Assembly: GCF_000744705.1 (NCBI RefSeq)
Contig: NZ_JQML01000001.1
Coordinates: forward strand, 7,078,017-7,142,016
Source: Streptacidiphilus albus JL83
GTDB taxonomy: Bacteria > Actinomycetota > Actinomycetes > Streptomycetales > Streptomycetaceae
DNA: 64,000 bases
Direction: 5' to 3'
Shown here: in pieces, positions 42,779 through 50,934 of the stretch
Numbering within the stretch: the stretch's first letter is position 1
How the letters are laid out: each line of letters opens with the position of its first letter
Notes under the pieces: generated by a model
Database searches by the model: none
The model's input: the letters and a program-made list of their open reading frames with translations, nothing else
Told to the model about the DNA's origin: nothing
Made by a program: the position numbers and the translations under genes

Positions 42779-43414
42779 TCAGCTGTCCGGGCCGGTGAGG
42801 TGGGCGAAGACGACGACGTTGCCGAGGTAGCCGGTGGCCTTGGTGTAGCCGCCGCCGCAGGTGATCACCCGGAGCTCCGGGTAGGTGGTGCGGCCGTAGA
42901 CCACGCGGTTGGGGAAGGACTTCGCGGAGTAGACGTCGATCGCGTCCACCGAGAAGACCGCGGTGCGGTGGTCGCTGCGCTCGATCTCGATCGACTCGCC
43001 GATCTGCAGCGAGCCCAGGCCGTAGAAGACGGCCGGGCCGTGGGCGTTGTCGACATGGCCGGCGATGACCGCCGGGCCCGGCGAGCCCGGGGCGGGCCCG
43101 CCGGCGTACCAGCCGGCCAGATTGCTCCTGTCGTCGGGAGGCGTGGTCAGTCGGCCTTCGGGACCGAGGCCGAGCCGGTCCAGCGGTGCGTCGACGCCGA
43201 TCGAGGGGATCTTGATCCGGGTCGGCGCCGAGACGGACATCGCCGGAGCGCCCGGGATGTCCGCCATCTCCTCGCCCGCGACGTAGTCGGCGGCGGACGG
43301 CTGGGGCGGTGCTCCGGCGGCCATCCCGTGGCTGATGAACGCCAGTCCGGCGATCAGCAGGACGGCCGCGCCCGTCCGGCGGGGACTGCTCCGGGTGCCG
43401 GGATCAGCCCCCAT
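42779..43414 (-). CDS. Class F sortase
   Basis: 211 aa, ATG 43414. One N-terminal membrane helix (about residues 15-33) anchors it. The extracellular sortase domain has AGHVDNAHG with the catalytic His, LRVITCGG with the catalytic Cys, and later basic residues. Class F enzymes are the actinobacterial sortases of poorly known specificity. The start overlaps the stop of the upstream surface-protein gene by 11 bases, so the two are co-expressed. Confidence 0.92.
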   Translation of the reverse strand: MGADPGTRSSPRRTGAAVLLIAGLAFISHGMAAGAPPQPSAADYVAGEEMADIPGAPAMSVSAPTRIKIPSIGVDAPLDRLGLGPEGRLTTPPDDRSNLAGWYAGGPAPGSPGPAVIAGHVDNAHGPAVFYGLGSLQIGESIEIERSDHRTAVFSVDAIDVYSAKSFPNRVVYGRTTYPELRVITCGGGYTKATGYLGNVVVFAHLTGPDS

Positions 43415-43982
43415 CGTTGCTGCGCCGGCGCCGCAGCACCAGCCCGCCGGCCCCGGCGACCAGGGCCGCGCCCAGCGCCACCTGGGTGGTGTCGCCGCCG
43501 GTGATGCTGCCGCCGAGGCCGGTCCTGGCCGTGCCCTGGGGCATGGTGTAGCCGTCGTCGGTGGCGGTGATGGTCAGCCGGCCCTCGAAGCCGGAGTTGC
43601 TGTCACCCGACGCGCAGGCGCCGGTGACCGAGTAGCTGCCGCTCTGCAGCGTGCTGCTGATGGTTGCCGAGCCGCTGAAGAAGCCGGGCTGGCCGTTCAT
43701 CGGCTGGAGGTCCACCGGCCCGTCGAACGCGGTCGCCGAACGCCAGGTCGGGGCGGGGCTGGAGTAGGCGGAGCAGTCGAGCTGGATGGTCACGGTGTCG
43801 CCCGGATGCACGGTCGAGGGCGAGAGTCTGACGTTCGCGCCGCTGCCTTTCCCTCCGTCCTTTCCCCCTCCGTCGTCGGAGACCAGGGTCGGGGGCGGGG
43901 CGGCGAAGGCCGGCGCGGCGGCGGCTGTCAGGGCCGCGAGCGCGATTCCGGCCGCGGAGGCGATGGACAGTACGGGGCGCAT
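43404..43982 (-). CDS. Secreted, membrane-anchored protein paired with the sortase
   Basis: 192 aa from ATG 43982 after GAGAGG. It has a signal peptide (cleavage near AFA-AP, residues 26-28), an Ig-like beta region with a single disulfide-capable pair of cysteines, a Gly-rich stretch and a C-terminal hydrophobic helix followed by RRRRS. The C-terminus looks like a sorting or stop-transfer signal, but no LPxTG or LAxTG is present. Overlap with the sortase gene suggests a substrate or partner. This type is common in streptomycetes; function unknown. Confidence 0.8.
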   Translation of the reverse strand: MRPVLSIASAAGIALAALTAAAAPAFAAPPPTLVSDDGGGKDGGKGSGANVRLSPSTVHPGDTVTIQLDCSAYSSPAPTWRSATAFDGPVDLQPMNGQPGFFSGSATISSTLQSGSYSVTGACASGDSNSGFEGRLTITATDDGYTMPQGTARTGLGGSITGGDTTQVALGAALVAGAGGLVLRRRRSNDGG

Positions 43983-44578
43983 GGGGCACCTCTCCGATGT
44001 CCGGTGCGGACCGCGGGCGGGGGAGCCCGGGTGCGTGGGACACACCGAGACGATCGGGCCTATTCGTCACCGTTCGTATTCGATCGTAATCCTGTGCGAG
44101 CGGGCTGCACCCGGATGGCGGACACCTCGGCGTGTCCGGGTTCCGCTGCCCCGGTCGGTCGGGTCGACCCGCTAACCTGCCGCGTCGCACCGGATCCGGT
44201 CGGATCCGGGGCGGGCGGGACCGACTCGCACGCGACCCCGGGTGACTGTTTCCGGACGCTTGTTCGTGCATCCAGGATCCGGCTCGAACAAGGGATCGGG
44301 GTCCGGGCGCACCGGCCCCGCCGGTGACGGGTCCGGGTGTCCGGCGGCGTTCCGTGCTTCGCTGCGGTGCTGCTGGGGACGGGTCCGGGCGGGCGGCTCC
44401 GAATGTCCGCGACCTCTCCCCGGTCGGCCCTGGTCGGTCCGGTCGGCGCGGTCGGACCCCTGCTCGGGTCTTCCCGTGCCGGGGCCGTCCTCGGCGTTCC
44501 GGCTGGGCGTCGGGCCGGGGGTCCGGCAAACCCGCGCGGCTCGGGTTGGCCGGTTGTGTGCGAACGGCGAGCGAGTGG

Positions 44579-44608
44579 TTGCGTGCTGCAACTGGGGATC
44601 GTTAGCGT
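44579..44608 (+). promoter_or_regulatory. Promoter-like element for asnB
   Basis: TTGCGT (44579-44584) and TAGCGT (44603-44608) are separated by 18 bases. It lies about 90 bases before the asnB ATG and just upstream of a strong hairpin. Confidence 0.5.
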
Positions 44609-44628
44609 GCGCATGATGGCTCGGCCGC

Positions 44629-44656
44629 ACGGGACGCGGCCTGGGCCGCGTCCCGT
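44629..44656 (+). terminator. Hairpin in the asnB leader (possible attenuator)
   Basis: ACGGGACGCGGCC and its exact complement are separated by only two bases, giving a stem of about 12 bp with a tight loop, followed by TTTCT. No + strand gene ends upstream, so the hairpin lies between the apparent promoter and the asnB start and could terminate or slow early transcription. Confidence 0.5.
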
Positions 44657-44694
44657 TTCTGCGGGACCGACGAACCGGAGAGGAAGCCGCCCTC

Positions 44695-46548
44695 ATGTGC
44701 GGAATCACCGGATGGGTCGCCTACGACCGAAACCTCGGCGGTGAGCGCGGCACGCTCGCCGCGATGACCGAGACCATGGCCTGCCGGGGCCCCGATGCAG
44801 CCGGCCTGTGGCTGGACCCGCATGTGGCCTTCGGCCACCGCCGACTGGCGGTGATCGACATATCCGGCGGCGCCCAGCCCATGGCCGTCGAGCACGACGG
44901 CCGCACCCTGCTGGTCACCACCTACAGCGGTGAGATCTACAACTACCGCGAGCTGCGCGCCGAGTTGGAGGCCCACGGGCACACCTTCAGGACCAGCAGC
45001 GACACCGAGGTGGCCCTCCACGCCTACCTCCAGTGGGGCGAGGACTTCACCGCCCGGCTCAACGGCATGTACGCCTTCGCACTCTGGGACCCGCGCACCG
45101 AGGAACTGCTGCTGGTCCGCGACCGGATGGGGATCAAGCCGCTCTACTACTGGCCCACCCGGGACGGCGTGCTGTTCGGCTCCGAGCCCAAGGCCATCCT
45201 GGCCCACCCCGAGGTCCGCGCCGCCGTCGACGCCGAGGGCATAGCCGAGCTGCTGGCCTTCACCAAGACCCCCGGCCACGCCGTCTACCGGGGCATGTTC
45301 GAGCTGAAGCCCGGACACACCCTCCGCGTTCGCCGCGGCAGCATCACCGAGCGCCGCTACTGGGCCCTGGAGGCCCGCGAGCACACCGACGACCTGGACA
45401 CCACCATCGCCAGGGTGCGCGAACTGCTCGACGACATCGTCGACCGGCAGCTCGTCGCCGACGTCCCGCTGTGCACGCTGCTCTCCGGGGGCCTCGACTC
45501 CTCCGTGGTCACCGCGCTGGCCGCGAAGTCGTTGACGGCGGACGGCCGGGGCCCGGTGCGCTCCTTCGCGGTCGACTTCGTCGGCCAGACCGAGAACTTC
45601 CAGGCCGACGCGCTCCGGCCGACCCCGGACGGCCCCTACGCCCGGGCCCTGGCCGCGCACGTCGGCTCCGACCACCGCGACATCGTGCTGGACACCGCGC
45701 AGCTGATGGACCGGGCCAACCGGGAGCGGGTCCTCTTCGCCCGCGACCTGCCGTACGGGATCGGGGACATCGACACCTCGCTCTACCTGCTCTTCAAGGC
45801 TATCCGCGAGGAGTCGACCGTCGCCCTGTCCGGCGAGTCCGCGGACGAGGTCTTCGGCGGCTACAGCTGGTTCCACGACGAGAAGATCGTCCACACCGAC
45901 GCCTTCCCCTGGCTGGCCGCCACCCGGGGCGCCTTCAGCGGCTCCGACATCGGAACGGACCGCGAGGCGCTGCTCGCACCGGGGCTGCTGGCCAAGGCCG
46001 ACATCCCCGGCTACCAGGACCGGCGTTACCAGGAGGCGCTGGCGCAGGTGCCCCGGCTGCCCGGGGAGGAGGGCCTGGAGCGGCGGATGCGCGAGATCAG
46101 CTACCTGCACCTGACCCGCTTCGTCCAGTTCCTGCTCGACCGCAAGGACCGGGCCAGCATGGCGACCGGACTGGAGGTCCGCGTCCCGTTCTGCGACCAC
46201 CGGCTGGTCGAGTACGTCTTCAACGTGCCGTGGGCGATGAAGACCTTCGACGGCCGGGAGAAGTCGCTGCTCCGGGCGGCGGCCAGGGACGTGTTGCCCG
46301 ACTCCGTCGCCAACCGGGTCAAGAGCCCCTACCCCGTGACCCAGGACCCCCGGTACGCCGAGGCCGTGCGCGCCCAGCTGCGCGTCGTGCTCGACGACCC
46401 GGACAGCCCGGTGCTGCCGCTGATCGACGTCGCCGCCACCGCCCGGGCGGTCGACGAGGCACCCGGCTCCGACCTGCGCACGTCCGGCGAGATCGTCATG
46501 GCGCTGGACTCCTGGCTGCGCAACTACGACGTCAGCCTGGACATCTGA
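44695..46548 (+). CDS. asnB: Asparagine synthase (glutamine-hydrolysing)
   Basis: 617 aa after GGAGAGGAAG. Cys2 (MCGITGW) is the glutaminase nucleophile, with the N-terminal nucleophile domain through RGPDAAG and SGEIYNYREL. The synthase domain carries the PP-motif LSGGLDSS at 263-270 and GESADEVFGGYSWF. It transfers glutamine-derived ammonia to aspartate. Full length for AsnB. In streptomycetes such enzymes serve asparagine supply and sometimes peptidoglycan or antibiotic amidation; nothing nearby argues for the latter. A leader hairpin may regulate it. Confidence 0.93.
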   Translation: MCGITGWVAYDRNLGGERGTLAAMTETMACRGPDAAGLWLDPHVAFGHRRLAVIDISGGAQPMAVEHDGRTLLVTTYSGEIYNYRELRAELEAHGHTFRTSSDTEVALHAYLQWGEDFTARLNGMYAFALWDPRTEELLLVRDRMGIKPLYYWPTRDGVLFGSEPKAILAHPEVRAAVDAEGIAELLAFTKTPGHAVYRGMFELKPGHTLRVRRGSITERRYWALEAREHTDDLDTTIARVRELLDDIVDRQLVADVPLCTLLSGGLDSSVVTALAAKSLTADGRGPVRSFAVDFVGQTENFQADALRPTPDGPYARALAAHVGSDHRDIVLDTAQLMDRANRERVLFARDLPYGIGDIDTSLYLLFKAIREESTVALSGESADEVFGGYSWFHDEKIVHTDAFPWLAATRGAFSGSDIGTDREALLAPGLLAKADIPGYQDRRYQEALAQVPRLPGEEGLERRMREISYLHLTRFVQFLLDRKDRASMATGLEVRVPFCDHRLVEYVFNVPWAMKTFDGREKSLLRAAARDVLPDSVANRVKSPYPVTQDPRYAEAVRAQLRVVLDDPDSPVLPLIDVAATARAVDEAPGSDLRTSGEIVMALDSWLRNYDVSLDI

Positions 46549-46565
46549 CAGCTGACAGCTGAGAG

Positions 46566-47330
46566 CTAGTCACCGACTGATGCGGCCCGGCGGGCGACGC
46601 CGGCGCTCCGCCGCTGGGCGACGATGCTGGACAGGCCAGGGCCTGCCAGCGACCTCGTCCGGGCCGCGATCAGGGTGCGCAGGCCCTGCTCGGCCGTGGC
46701 GTCGGCGGGCGTGACCACGACCAGCCGCTGGTCGGAACCGTCGAGTGCGGCCATGGTGTCGTAGCAGACGGCCAGTTCGCCGACGAGGTCGTGCCGGATC
46801 CGCTTGCTCCCGTGGGCCCGCTCCTCGACCGTGTGGTCCTCCCACCAGGCCGCGAACTCCGGGCTTTCGGACCGGAGTTCCGCGATCAGGGCGAGCAGCT
46901 CCTGGTCGTCACGGTGGCGGGCGAGGTTGGTCCGGAGATTGCCGACCGTCTCGCGGGCGATCCGCGCCCAGTCCAACTGGGTCGAGCGCACGTCCGGATC
47001 GGCGAAGAGCAGCCGGGCGACATTGTCCGCGCCGGGTGCCGTGCCGAAGGCCGCACCGAACAACGCCGACGCCGCACGGTTGTGGGCCAGGACGTCGAAG
47101 CGGAAGTCGATGACATAGGCGGGCAGCAGCGGCATGCCGTCGAGCAGGGTCCGCAACGAACGCCCCACCGGTGCCGGGACATGCCGCTCGGTCGGCGCCT
47201 CACCGCGCGCGATCAGGTGCAGGTGCTGCCGCTCCGCAGGCGACAGGCGCAGCGCCGCAGCGACGCTGTCGAGCACGGTGACGCCGGGCGTGCCGACCCG
47301 CCCCTGCTCCAGTCGGATGTACCAGTCGAC
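46566..47330 (-). pseudogene. 5'-truncated MmyB-like HTH regulator
   Basis: The frame opens right after a stop at 47331-47333 with VDWYIRLEQGRVGTPGVTVL, which is the end of the XRE domain in MmyB-like regulators (usually AGVSVDWYTRLEQGR). The first 40 or so residues, including most of the DNA-binding helices, are missing. The ligand-binding domain is intact (YVIDFRFDVLAHNRAA, WWEDHTVEERAHGSKRIRH). Translation could start at GTG 47276 to give 236 aa. It is most simply a deletion pseudogene, with the DUF2797 promoter region now at the break. Confidence 0.7.
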
Positions 47331-47409
47331 TCATCGACTACGCCCGCATGACGGTGAACGCCCGCCGCTGACCGGCTGCGCCGCGCCCCGCTGCTCGTAG
47401 GCTGTCCGG

Positions 47410-48510
47410 GTGGGTACCGGAACAGCAGCAGGGCGGAGCGTGACGGAGCCGGCGAACAGCTGGCGCTGCACCGGGGCGCAGTGGACGGCGGACGGCCCGG
47501 GGCTGGGCTGGACCTCGCCCCGGCACGGGGAGCGGCAGTCGCCGCTGCTGCTTCCCGGCGGGCCGCTGGCCTTCGCCGTCACCGGCGGGCGCCGGTGCGT
47601 CGGCGTGCCGCGTGCCGGGCGGCGCGTCGACTGCCCCACCGGCACGGAGATCCCGCCGAGCGCCGCGAATCCGCTCTGCCCGGCCTGCGCGGCGGTGGAC
47701 CGACGGCACTCGGTCGCCGCCGACACCGCGCTGGACGACCCCCAGCCGTACCGCCTCTACCTGGCCTGGTTCGGTCCCGGCCTGGTCAAGATCGGCATCA
47801 CCGCCGCCGGGCGCGGCGACCGACGGTTGCTCGGCCAGGGCGCGCTCGTCCACACCTGGCTCGGCGAGGGCGCGCTGCCCGGCGTCCGCCGGGCCGAACG
47901 CGTCCTCGGCACGGCCCTCGGCCTGCCGGACCGGATGGCCCATGCGGCCAAGGCCGCCGCGCGGAGCGCCGCCCCTCTTCCTGCCGCTGCTGCTGCCATC
48001 GTCGGAGCTCCCGACCCGGCCGCTTCCACTCCGGCCGCTTCCACTCCGGCCACTCCCGACCCGGCCGCTTCCGACCCGGCCGCTTCCGACCCGGCCGCTT
48101 CCGACCCGGCCGCTTCCGCCCCGGTCAGCCCCGACCCGGCCGCCGCCGAGCTGCAGGTCGTGCACCGCGCCGCGCACGGCCACGCCGCCTGGCCCGACAC
48201 CGTGGCCAGGCTGCCCTTCACCGCCCACGACCACACCGCTGCCTACCACTTCGACCGCGCCCGGCCGCCCCGGCCGGACCGGCTGATCGGTCGGCTGGCA
48301 CCGGGCGCGACCGTGGCCGGGACGCTGGCCGCGATCGTCGGTCCGGACGCCTACCTCCGCCCGCCCGGCATCGGCCCGCTGCTGCTGGTGGACCTGCGCC
48401 TGCTGGCCGGCTGGCAGCTCACCCGCACCGACCCCGCCGCCCCGACCACGGCCCCGACCGTCCCTTTCCCGTACCCCGCCGTTCGCGACGAGCCCCCGGC
48501 GCTCTTCTGA
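47410..48510 (+). CDS. DUF2797 family protein
   Basis: 366 aa from GTG 47410. A TAGGCT -10 hexamer ends six bases before the start, so the mRNA may be leaderless. The DUF2797 core has CTGAQW, RCVGVPRAGRRVDCP, NPLCPACAA and YLAWFGPGLVKIGITAAGRGDRR, the last resembling the GIY-YIG-like region of the family. Zinc-binding cysteines are likely. Residues of about 200-240 are an in-frame PAASD repeat that splits the conserved part. Function is unknown. It converges on a GNAT gene with 7 bp between. Confidence 0.85.
   Translation: MGTGTAAGRSVTEPANSWRCTGAQWTADGPGLGWTSPRHGERQSPLLLPGGPLAFAVTGGRRCVGVPRAGRRVDCPTGTEIPPSAANPLCPACAAVDRRHSVAADTALDDPQPYRLYLAWFGPGLVKIGITAAGRGDRRLLGQGALVHTWLGEGALPGVRRAERVLGTALGLPDRMAHAAKAAARSAAPLPAAAAAIVGAPDPAASTPAASTPATPDPAASDPAASDPAASDPAASAPVSPDPAAAELQVVHRAAHGHAAWPDTVARLPFTAHDHTAAYHFDRARPPRPDRLIGRLAPGATVAGTLAAIVGPDAYLRPPGIGPLLLVDLRLLAGWQLTRTDPAAPTTAPTVPFPYPAVRDEPPALF
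48016..48130 (+). repeat. 15-bp tandem repeat inside the DUF2797 gene
   Basis: About seven copies of CCGGCCGCTTCCGAC or close variants (ACT for GAC in the first copies) encode PAAS(D/T). The period keeps the frame, so length variation between strains is expected. Confidence 0.85.
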
Positions 48511-48517
48511 TCGGCCG

Positions 48518-48967
48518 TCAGTCGGTGGGCGTGAGGCGCAGGTCGGTGTAGGGGACGGTGTCGCCCGGCAGGAGGTAGGTCTCCACCTCGGCGAATCCCC
48601 GGGAGAGCGCGAAGCGCAGCCCGTCCGGGTTGGTGGCCAGGACCACCGTCTCGATCACCCGGGCGCCCAAAAGTCGGGCCTGCTCCAAGCACTGGGCGTA
48701 GATCAGCTCGCCGAAGCCCTGGCGGCGGTGGGCGGGCAGGACCCGGGCGATGACCGTCGCCGTCTCGCTCCCCGCCTCGGGCGGTCGGAGCGTCGAGCAG
48801 CCGATGAGGGTGTCGCCGAGGTGGGCGACCGCCAACCGGTGGCGCCCGGAGCGTTCGCGCACCTGGTCCAGCGAGAGCACGTCGGTGGGGATGATCACGT
48901 TGTGCACGTGCTGCCACTCCCGGAGCCCGGCGTCGCCGGCTGCCGGGCTGATGCGAAGATCCGTCAT
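48518..48967 (-). CDS. GNAT family N-acetyltransferase
   Basis: 149 aa from ATG 48967. It has the GNAT fold: LAVAHLGDTLIGCSTLR, the acetyl-CoA site VLPAHRRQGFGELIYAQCLE, and VLATNPDGLRFALSRGF. The N-terminal lobe is short. Substrate not predictable. The frame is open further upstream but Arg/Pro-rich and overlaps the divergent neighbour's promoter region, so the longer start is rejected. Confidence 0.88.
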   Translation of the reverse strand: MTDLRISPAAGDAGLREWQHVHNVIIPTDVLSLDQVRERSGRHRLAVAHLGDTLIGCSTLRPPEAGSETATVIARVLPAHRRQGFGELIYAQCLEQARLLGARVIETVVLATNPDGLRFALSRGFAEVETYLLPGDTVPYTDLRLTPTD

Positions 48968-49032
48968 GGCAGCATCGGACCGTGCGCGCGGTCGGCACGT
49001 CAACCGGATTGTGGCGGCAGGAGGGCGGGGCC

Positions 49033-49422
49033 ATGGCGCGGAACGGTCGGCGGTCGCGGCGGCTGGTGGTCGGAACCGAAGAGCTGTGGTGGTTCCTCGG
49101 CCATCGGCACCGGGAGAGCGAGGGACCACCGGTGGACTGCTGCGAGCTGCTGACCGTCCGTCGGCGCGCGGACCACGGCGGACGGCTGGTCGTGGCCTTC
49201 CCCGCCGGCCCGGGACGGCTGGTGCCGGACGGTTTCCTGCCCGGGGGCACGGTGGGCCTGCTCGGCGGGGAGCCGGTGAACCTGCACCGGCCGGGCGTGG
49301 TGCGGGCGCTGGTGGACGCCGCGCTGGCGCGCGGTTGGGATCCGGGCAGCCGCGCCGTGCTGGAGCTCGACGGCTGGGGGCTGCTGCCGACGACGGGCCG
49401 ACCGGACGGGCCGACCCGGTAG
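49033..49422 (+). CDS. Hypothetical protein (129 aa)
   Basis: ATG 49033 follows CAGGAGG at good spacing. The N-terminus is basic (MARNGRRSRRLVVG), then WWFLGHRHRESEG and a compact alpha/beta body (VRALVDAALARGWDPGSRAV). No signal peptide, membrane helix or known motif. Divergent from the GNAT gene by 65 bp and closed by a terminator whose stem includes its TAG stop. Confidence 0.65.
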   Translation: MARNGRRSRRLVVGTEELWWFLGHRHRESEGPPVDCCELLTVRRRADHGGRLVVAFPAGPGRLVPDGFLPGGTVGLLGGEPVNLHRPGVVRALVDAALARGWDPGSRAVLELDGWGLLPTTGRPDGPTR

Positions 49423-49443
49423 CCCGGGTCGGGCTACCGGGTC
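49413..49443. terminator. Bidirectional terminator containing a stop codon
   Basis: GACCCGGTAGCCC and its exact complement form a 13-bp stem around GGGTC. The TAG stop of the 49033 gene (49420-49422) is inside the left arm. It sits between convergent genes and could serve both. Confidence 0.75.
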
Positions 49444-49451
49444 GGGGACGA

Positions 49452-50732
49452 TCAGCTGTGCCGGCCTCGGCGGCGGACCAGTACCCGGGTGCCGAGGCCG
49501 CCCAGCAGCAGGGCGCCGGCCGTGCCGAGCAGCAGCCCGGTGCCGTTCTGGCCGGTGTCCGGGAGGGTCTCGCCGCCGCTGGGGTAGGGGCGCGGCCGGT
49601 GGGTGGTGTGGCTGGGCCCGGGGCTCACCGAGTGCGTCGGGGAGTGCGAGGGGGTGGGCGTCGTCGAGCGGGAGGGCGTCGGCGTCGGCGTCGTGCAGTC
49701 CGGCAGGTCGCCGTTGAAGGGGTAGGCGTGCAGTTCGTAGCCGCCGACGCCCTCCTGGATCAGGCTGCCGGCCAGGTAGACCCGTCCGTTGATGCCTGCG
49801 GTGCCCAGCGTGGTGACCCCGTCCGGCCTGCCGGCCAGGATCGATCCCTGGAACTGGGAGCCGCCGGTGATGCGGACGGTGGCCGCGTTGGGGAAGTTCC
49901 ACAGCAGCTTGGGCCCCAGCTCCGTCAGCTGGTCGCCCGGCTGGCCGGTCCCGGTGTAGGTCTTGATCACCGGGTCGGTCGTCTGCATGTTGACGATCAC
50001 GGTGGCGCCGGTCGGGATGCCGGTGAAGACGAGGCCGATCTGGTGCTCGCTCGTGCCCAGGCTCTGGTCGACGTTGAAGACCTGGCGGCTGCTGTGGCCG
50101 TCGCCGTTGAAGGTCGCCTCGCTGTTGGTGATCGTGACGGTACCGGTGGCCTCGGCCTTGCCGGTGCAGGCGGAGAGCGCTTCGATGACCGGCCGCAGGT
50201 GGGTGTAGCGGGCGGCTGCGGCGGGGTTGTGGAGGTGCTGCCCGTCCGGGGTCATGGTGACGATGCCGGTGGTGGTGCCGCCGTAGGGGAAGTCGCCCCA
50301 GGCGGTGGTGGTCGCGTCGGAGCCGCCGACCAGCACGTGGTTGTTTGGCGCGACATCGACGTTGCCGCCGACGACCACGAAGTCCGATCCGGTGGGCGGT
50401 GGCACCCGCGAACCCACGCCGACCACGGACATGTTGAAGGCGCCACCGCCCTCGGACTTGTCCACGCTGAAGTTGCCGAGGGTGACGACCCGACCCTCGA
50501 CCTCGGCGGCCCGGCCCACCACGGAGTAGTCACCGCCGACGAAGACATTGATGTTGGAGTCGCGCCCGGCGAAGTTGCCGTTGTTGGGGGGCGGGTAGTT
50601 GGACGGGCACTCGGGCCCGCCACAGGGGCCGAGCGGCGCCGGCATCGGCGCCGCCGCAGCCGGTGTCCAGGCCGCCGCGAACAGGGCGGCAGCCACTCCG
50701 GCCACCAGTGCGGACCTGCGCAGATCCCGCAT
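49452..50732 (-). CDS. Choice-of-anchor A surface protein with LPDTG sorting signal
   Basis: 426 aa, ATG 50732. Signal peptide at residues 1 to about 28. The choice-of-anchor A beta domain runs from about 50 to 330 (FAGRDSNINVFVGGDYSVV, FQGSILAGRPD, GRVYLAGSL). A Thr/Pro/Ser stalk (TPTPTPSRSTTPTPS) leads to L390-P-D-T-G394, a hydrophobic helix and RRRGRHS: a complete sortase signal. It should be attached to peptidoglycan by a class E or other sortase encoded elsewhere. Likely role in hyphal surface properties (inference). Confidence 0.92.
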   Translation of the reverse strand: MRDLRRSALVAGVAAALFAAAWTPAAAAPMPAPLGPCGGPECPSNYPPPNNGNFAGRDSNINVFVGGDYSVVGRAAEVEGRVVTLGNFSVDKSEGGGAFNMSVVGVGSRVPPPTGSDFVVVGGNVDVAPNNHVLVGGSDATTTAWGDFPYGGTTTGIVTMTPDGQHLHNPAAAARYTHLRPVIEALSACTGKAEATGTVTITNSEATFNGDGHSSRQVFNVDQSLGTSEHQIGLVFTGIPTGATVIVNMQTTDPVIKTYTGTGQPGDQLTELGPKLLWNFPNAATVRITGGSQFQGSILAGRPDGVTTLGTAGINGRVYLAGSLIQEGVGGYELHAYPFNGDLPDCTTPTPTPSRSTTPTPSHSPTHSVSPGPSHTTHRPRPYPSGGETLPDTGQNGTGLLLGTAGALLLGGLGTRVLVRRRGRHS

Positions 50733-50934
50733 TCCTCAGCCTCCACAGTTTGCCGTCCGGGCCGACGCGGAAGCGTCGGCGGCCAGGGCGGCCGCGCGGC
50801 CGGCTCCGGCCATACCGACGTCAGCAAAGCAACTGGCCGCCCGGCAGCGACGTCACCGCGCCGTCCGGGGCGGGATCTCCCCCCGAACGGCGCACCGGTG
50901 CCCGGAACGGGCGCGCGGGTCCGCGGCGCACCGG

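Larger units (their letters stand above)
44046..44694. other. Divergent intergenic region upstream of asnB
   Basis: About 650 bp of mostly GGTC-rich sequence without a convincing gene; the frames present are Arg/Pro/Gly-rich. An A+T-richer patch at 44060-44095 may hold the promoter of the surface-protein/sortase operon. The right end holds a promoter and a hairpin for asnB, listed separately. Confidence 0.5.

Noticed and set aside
44613-44744. A short + strand ORF running into the start of asnB
   Set aside because: It has no ribosome site, contains the hairpin arms and is Arg/Pro-rich; the asnB leader reading explains the region better.
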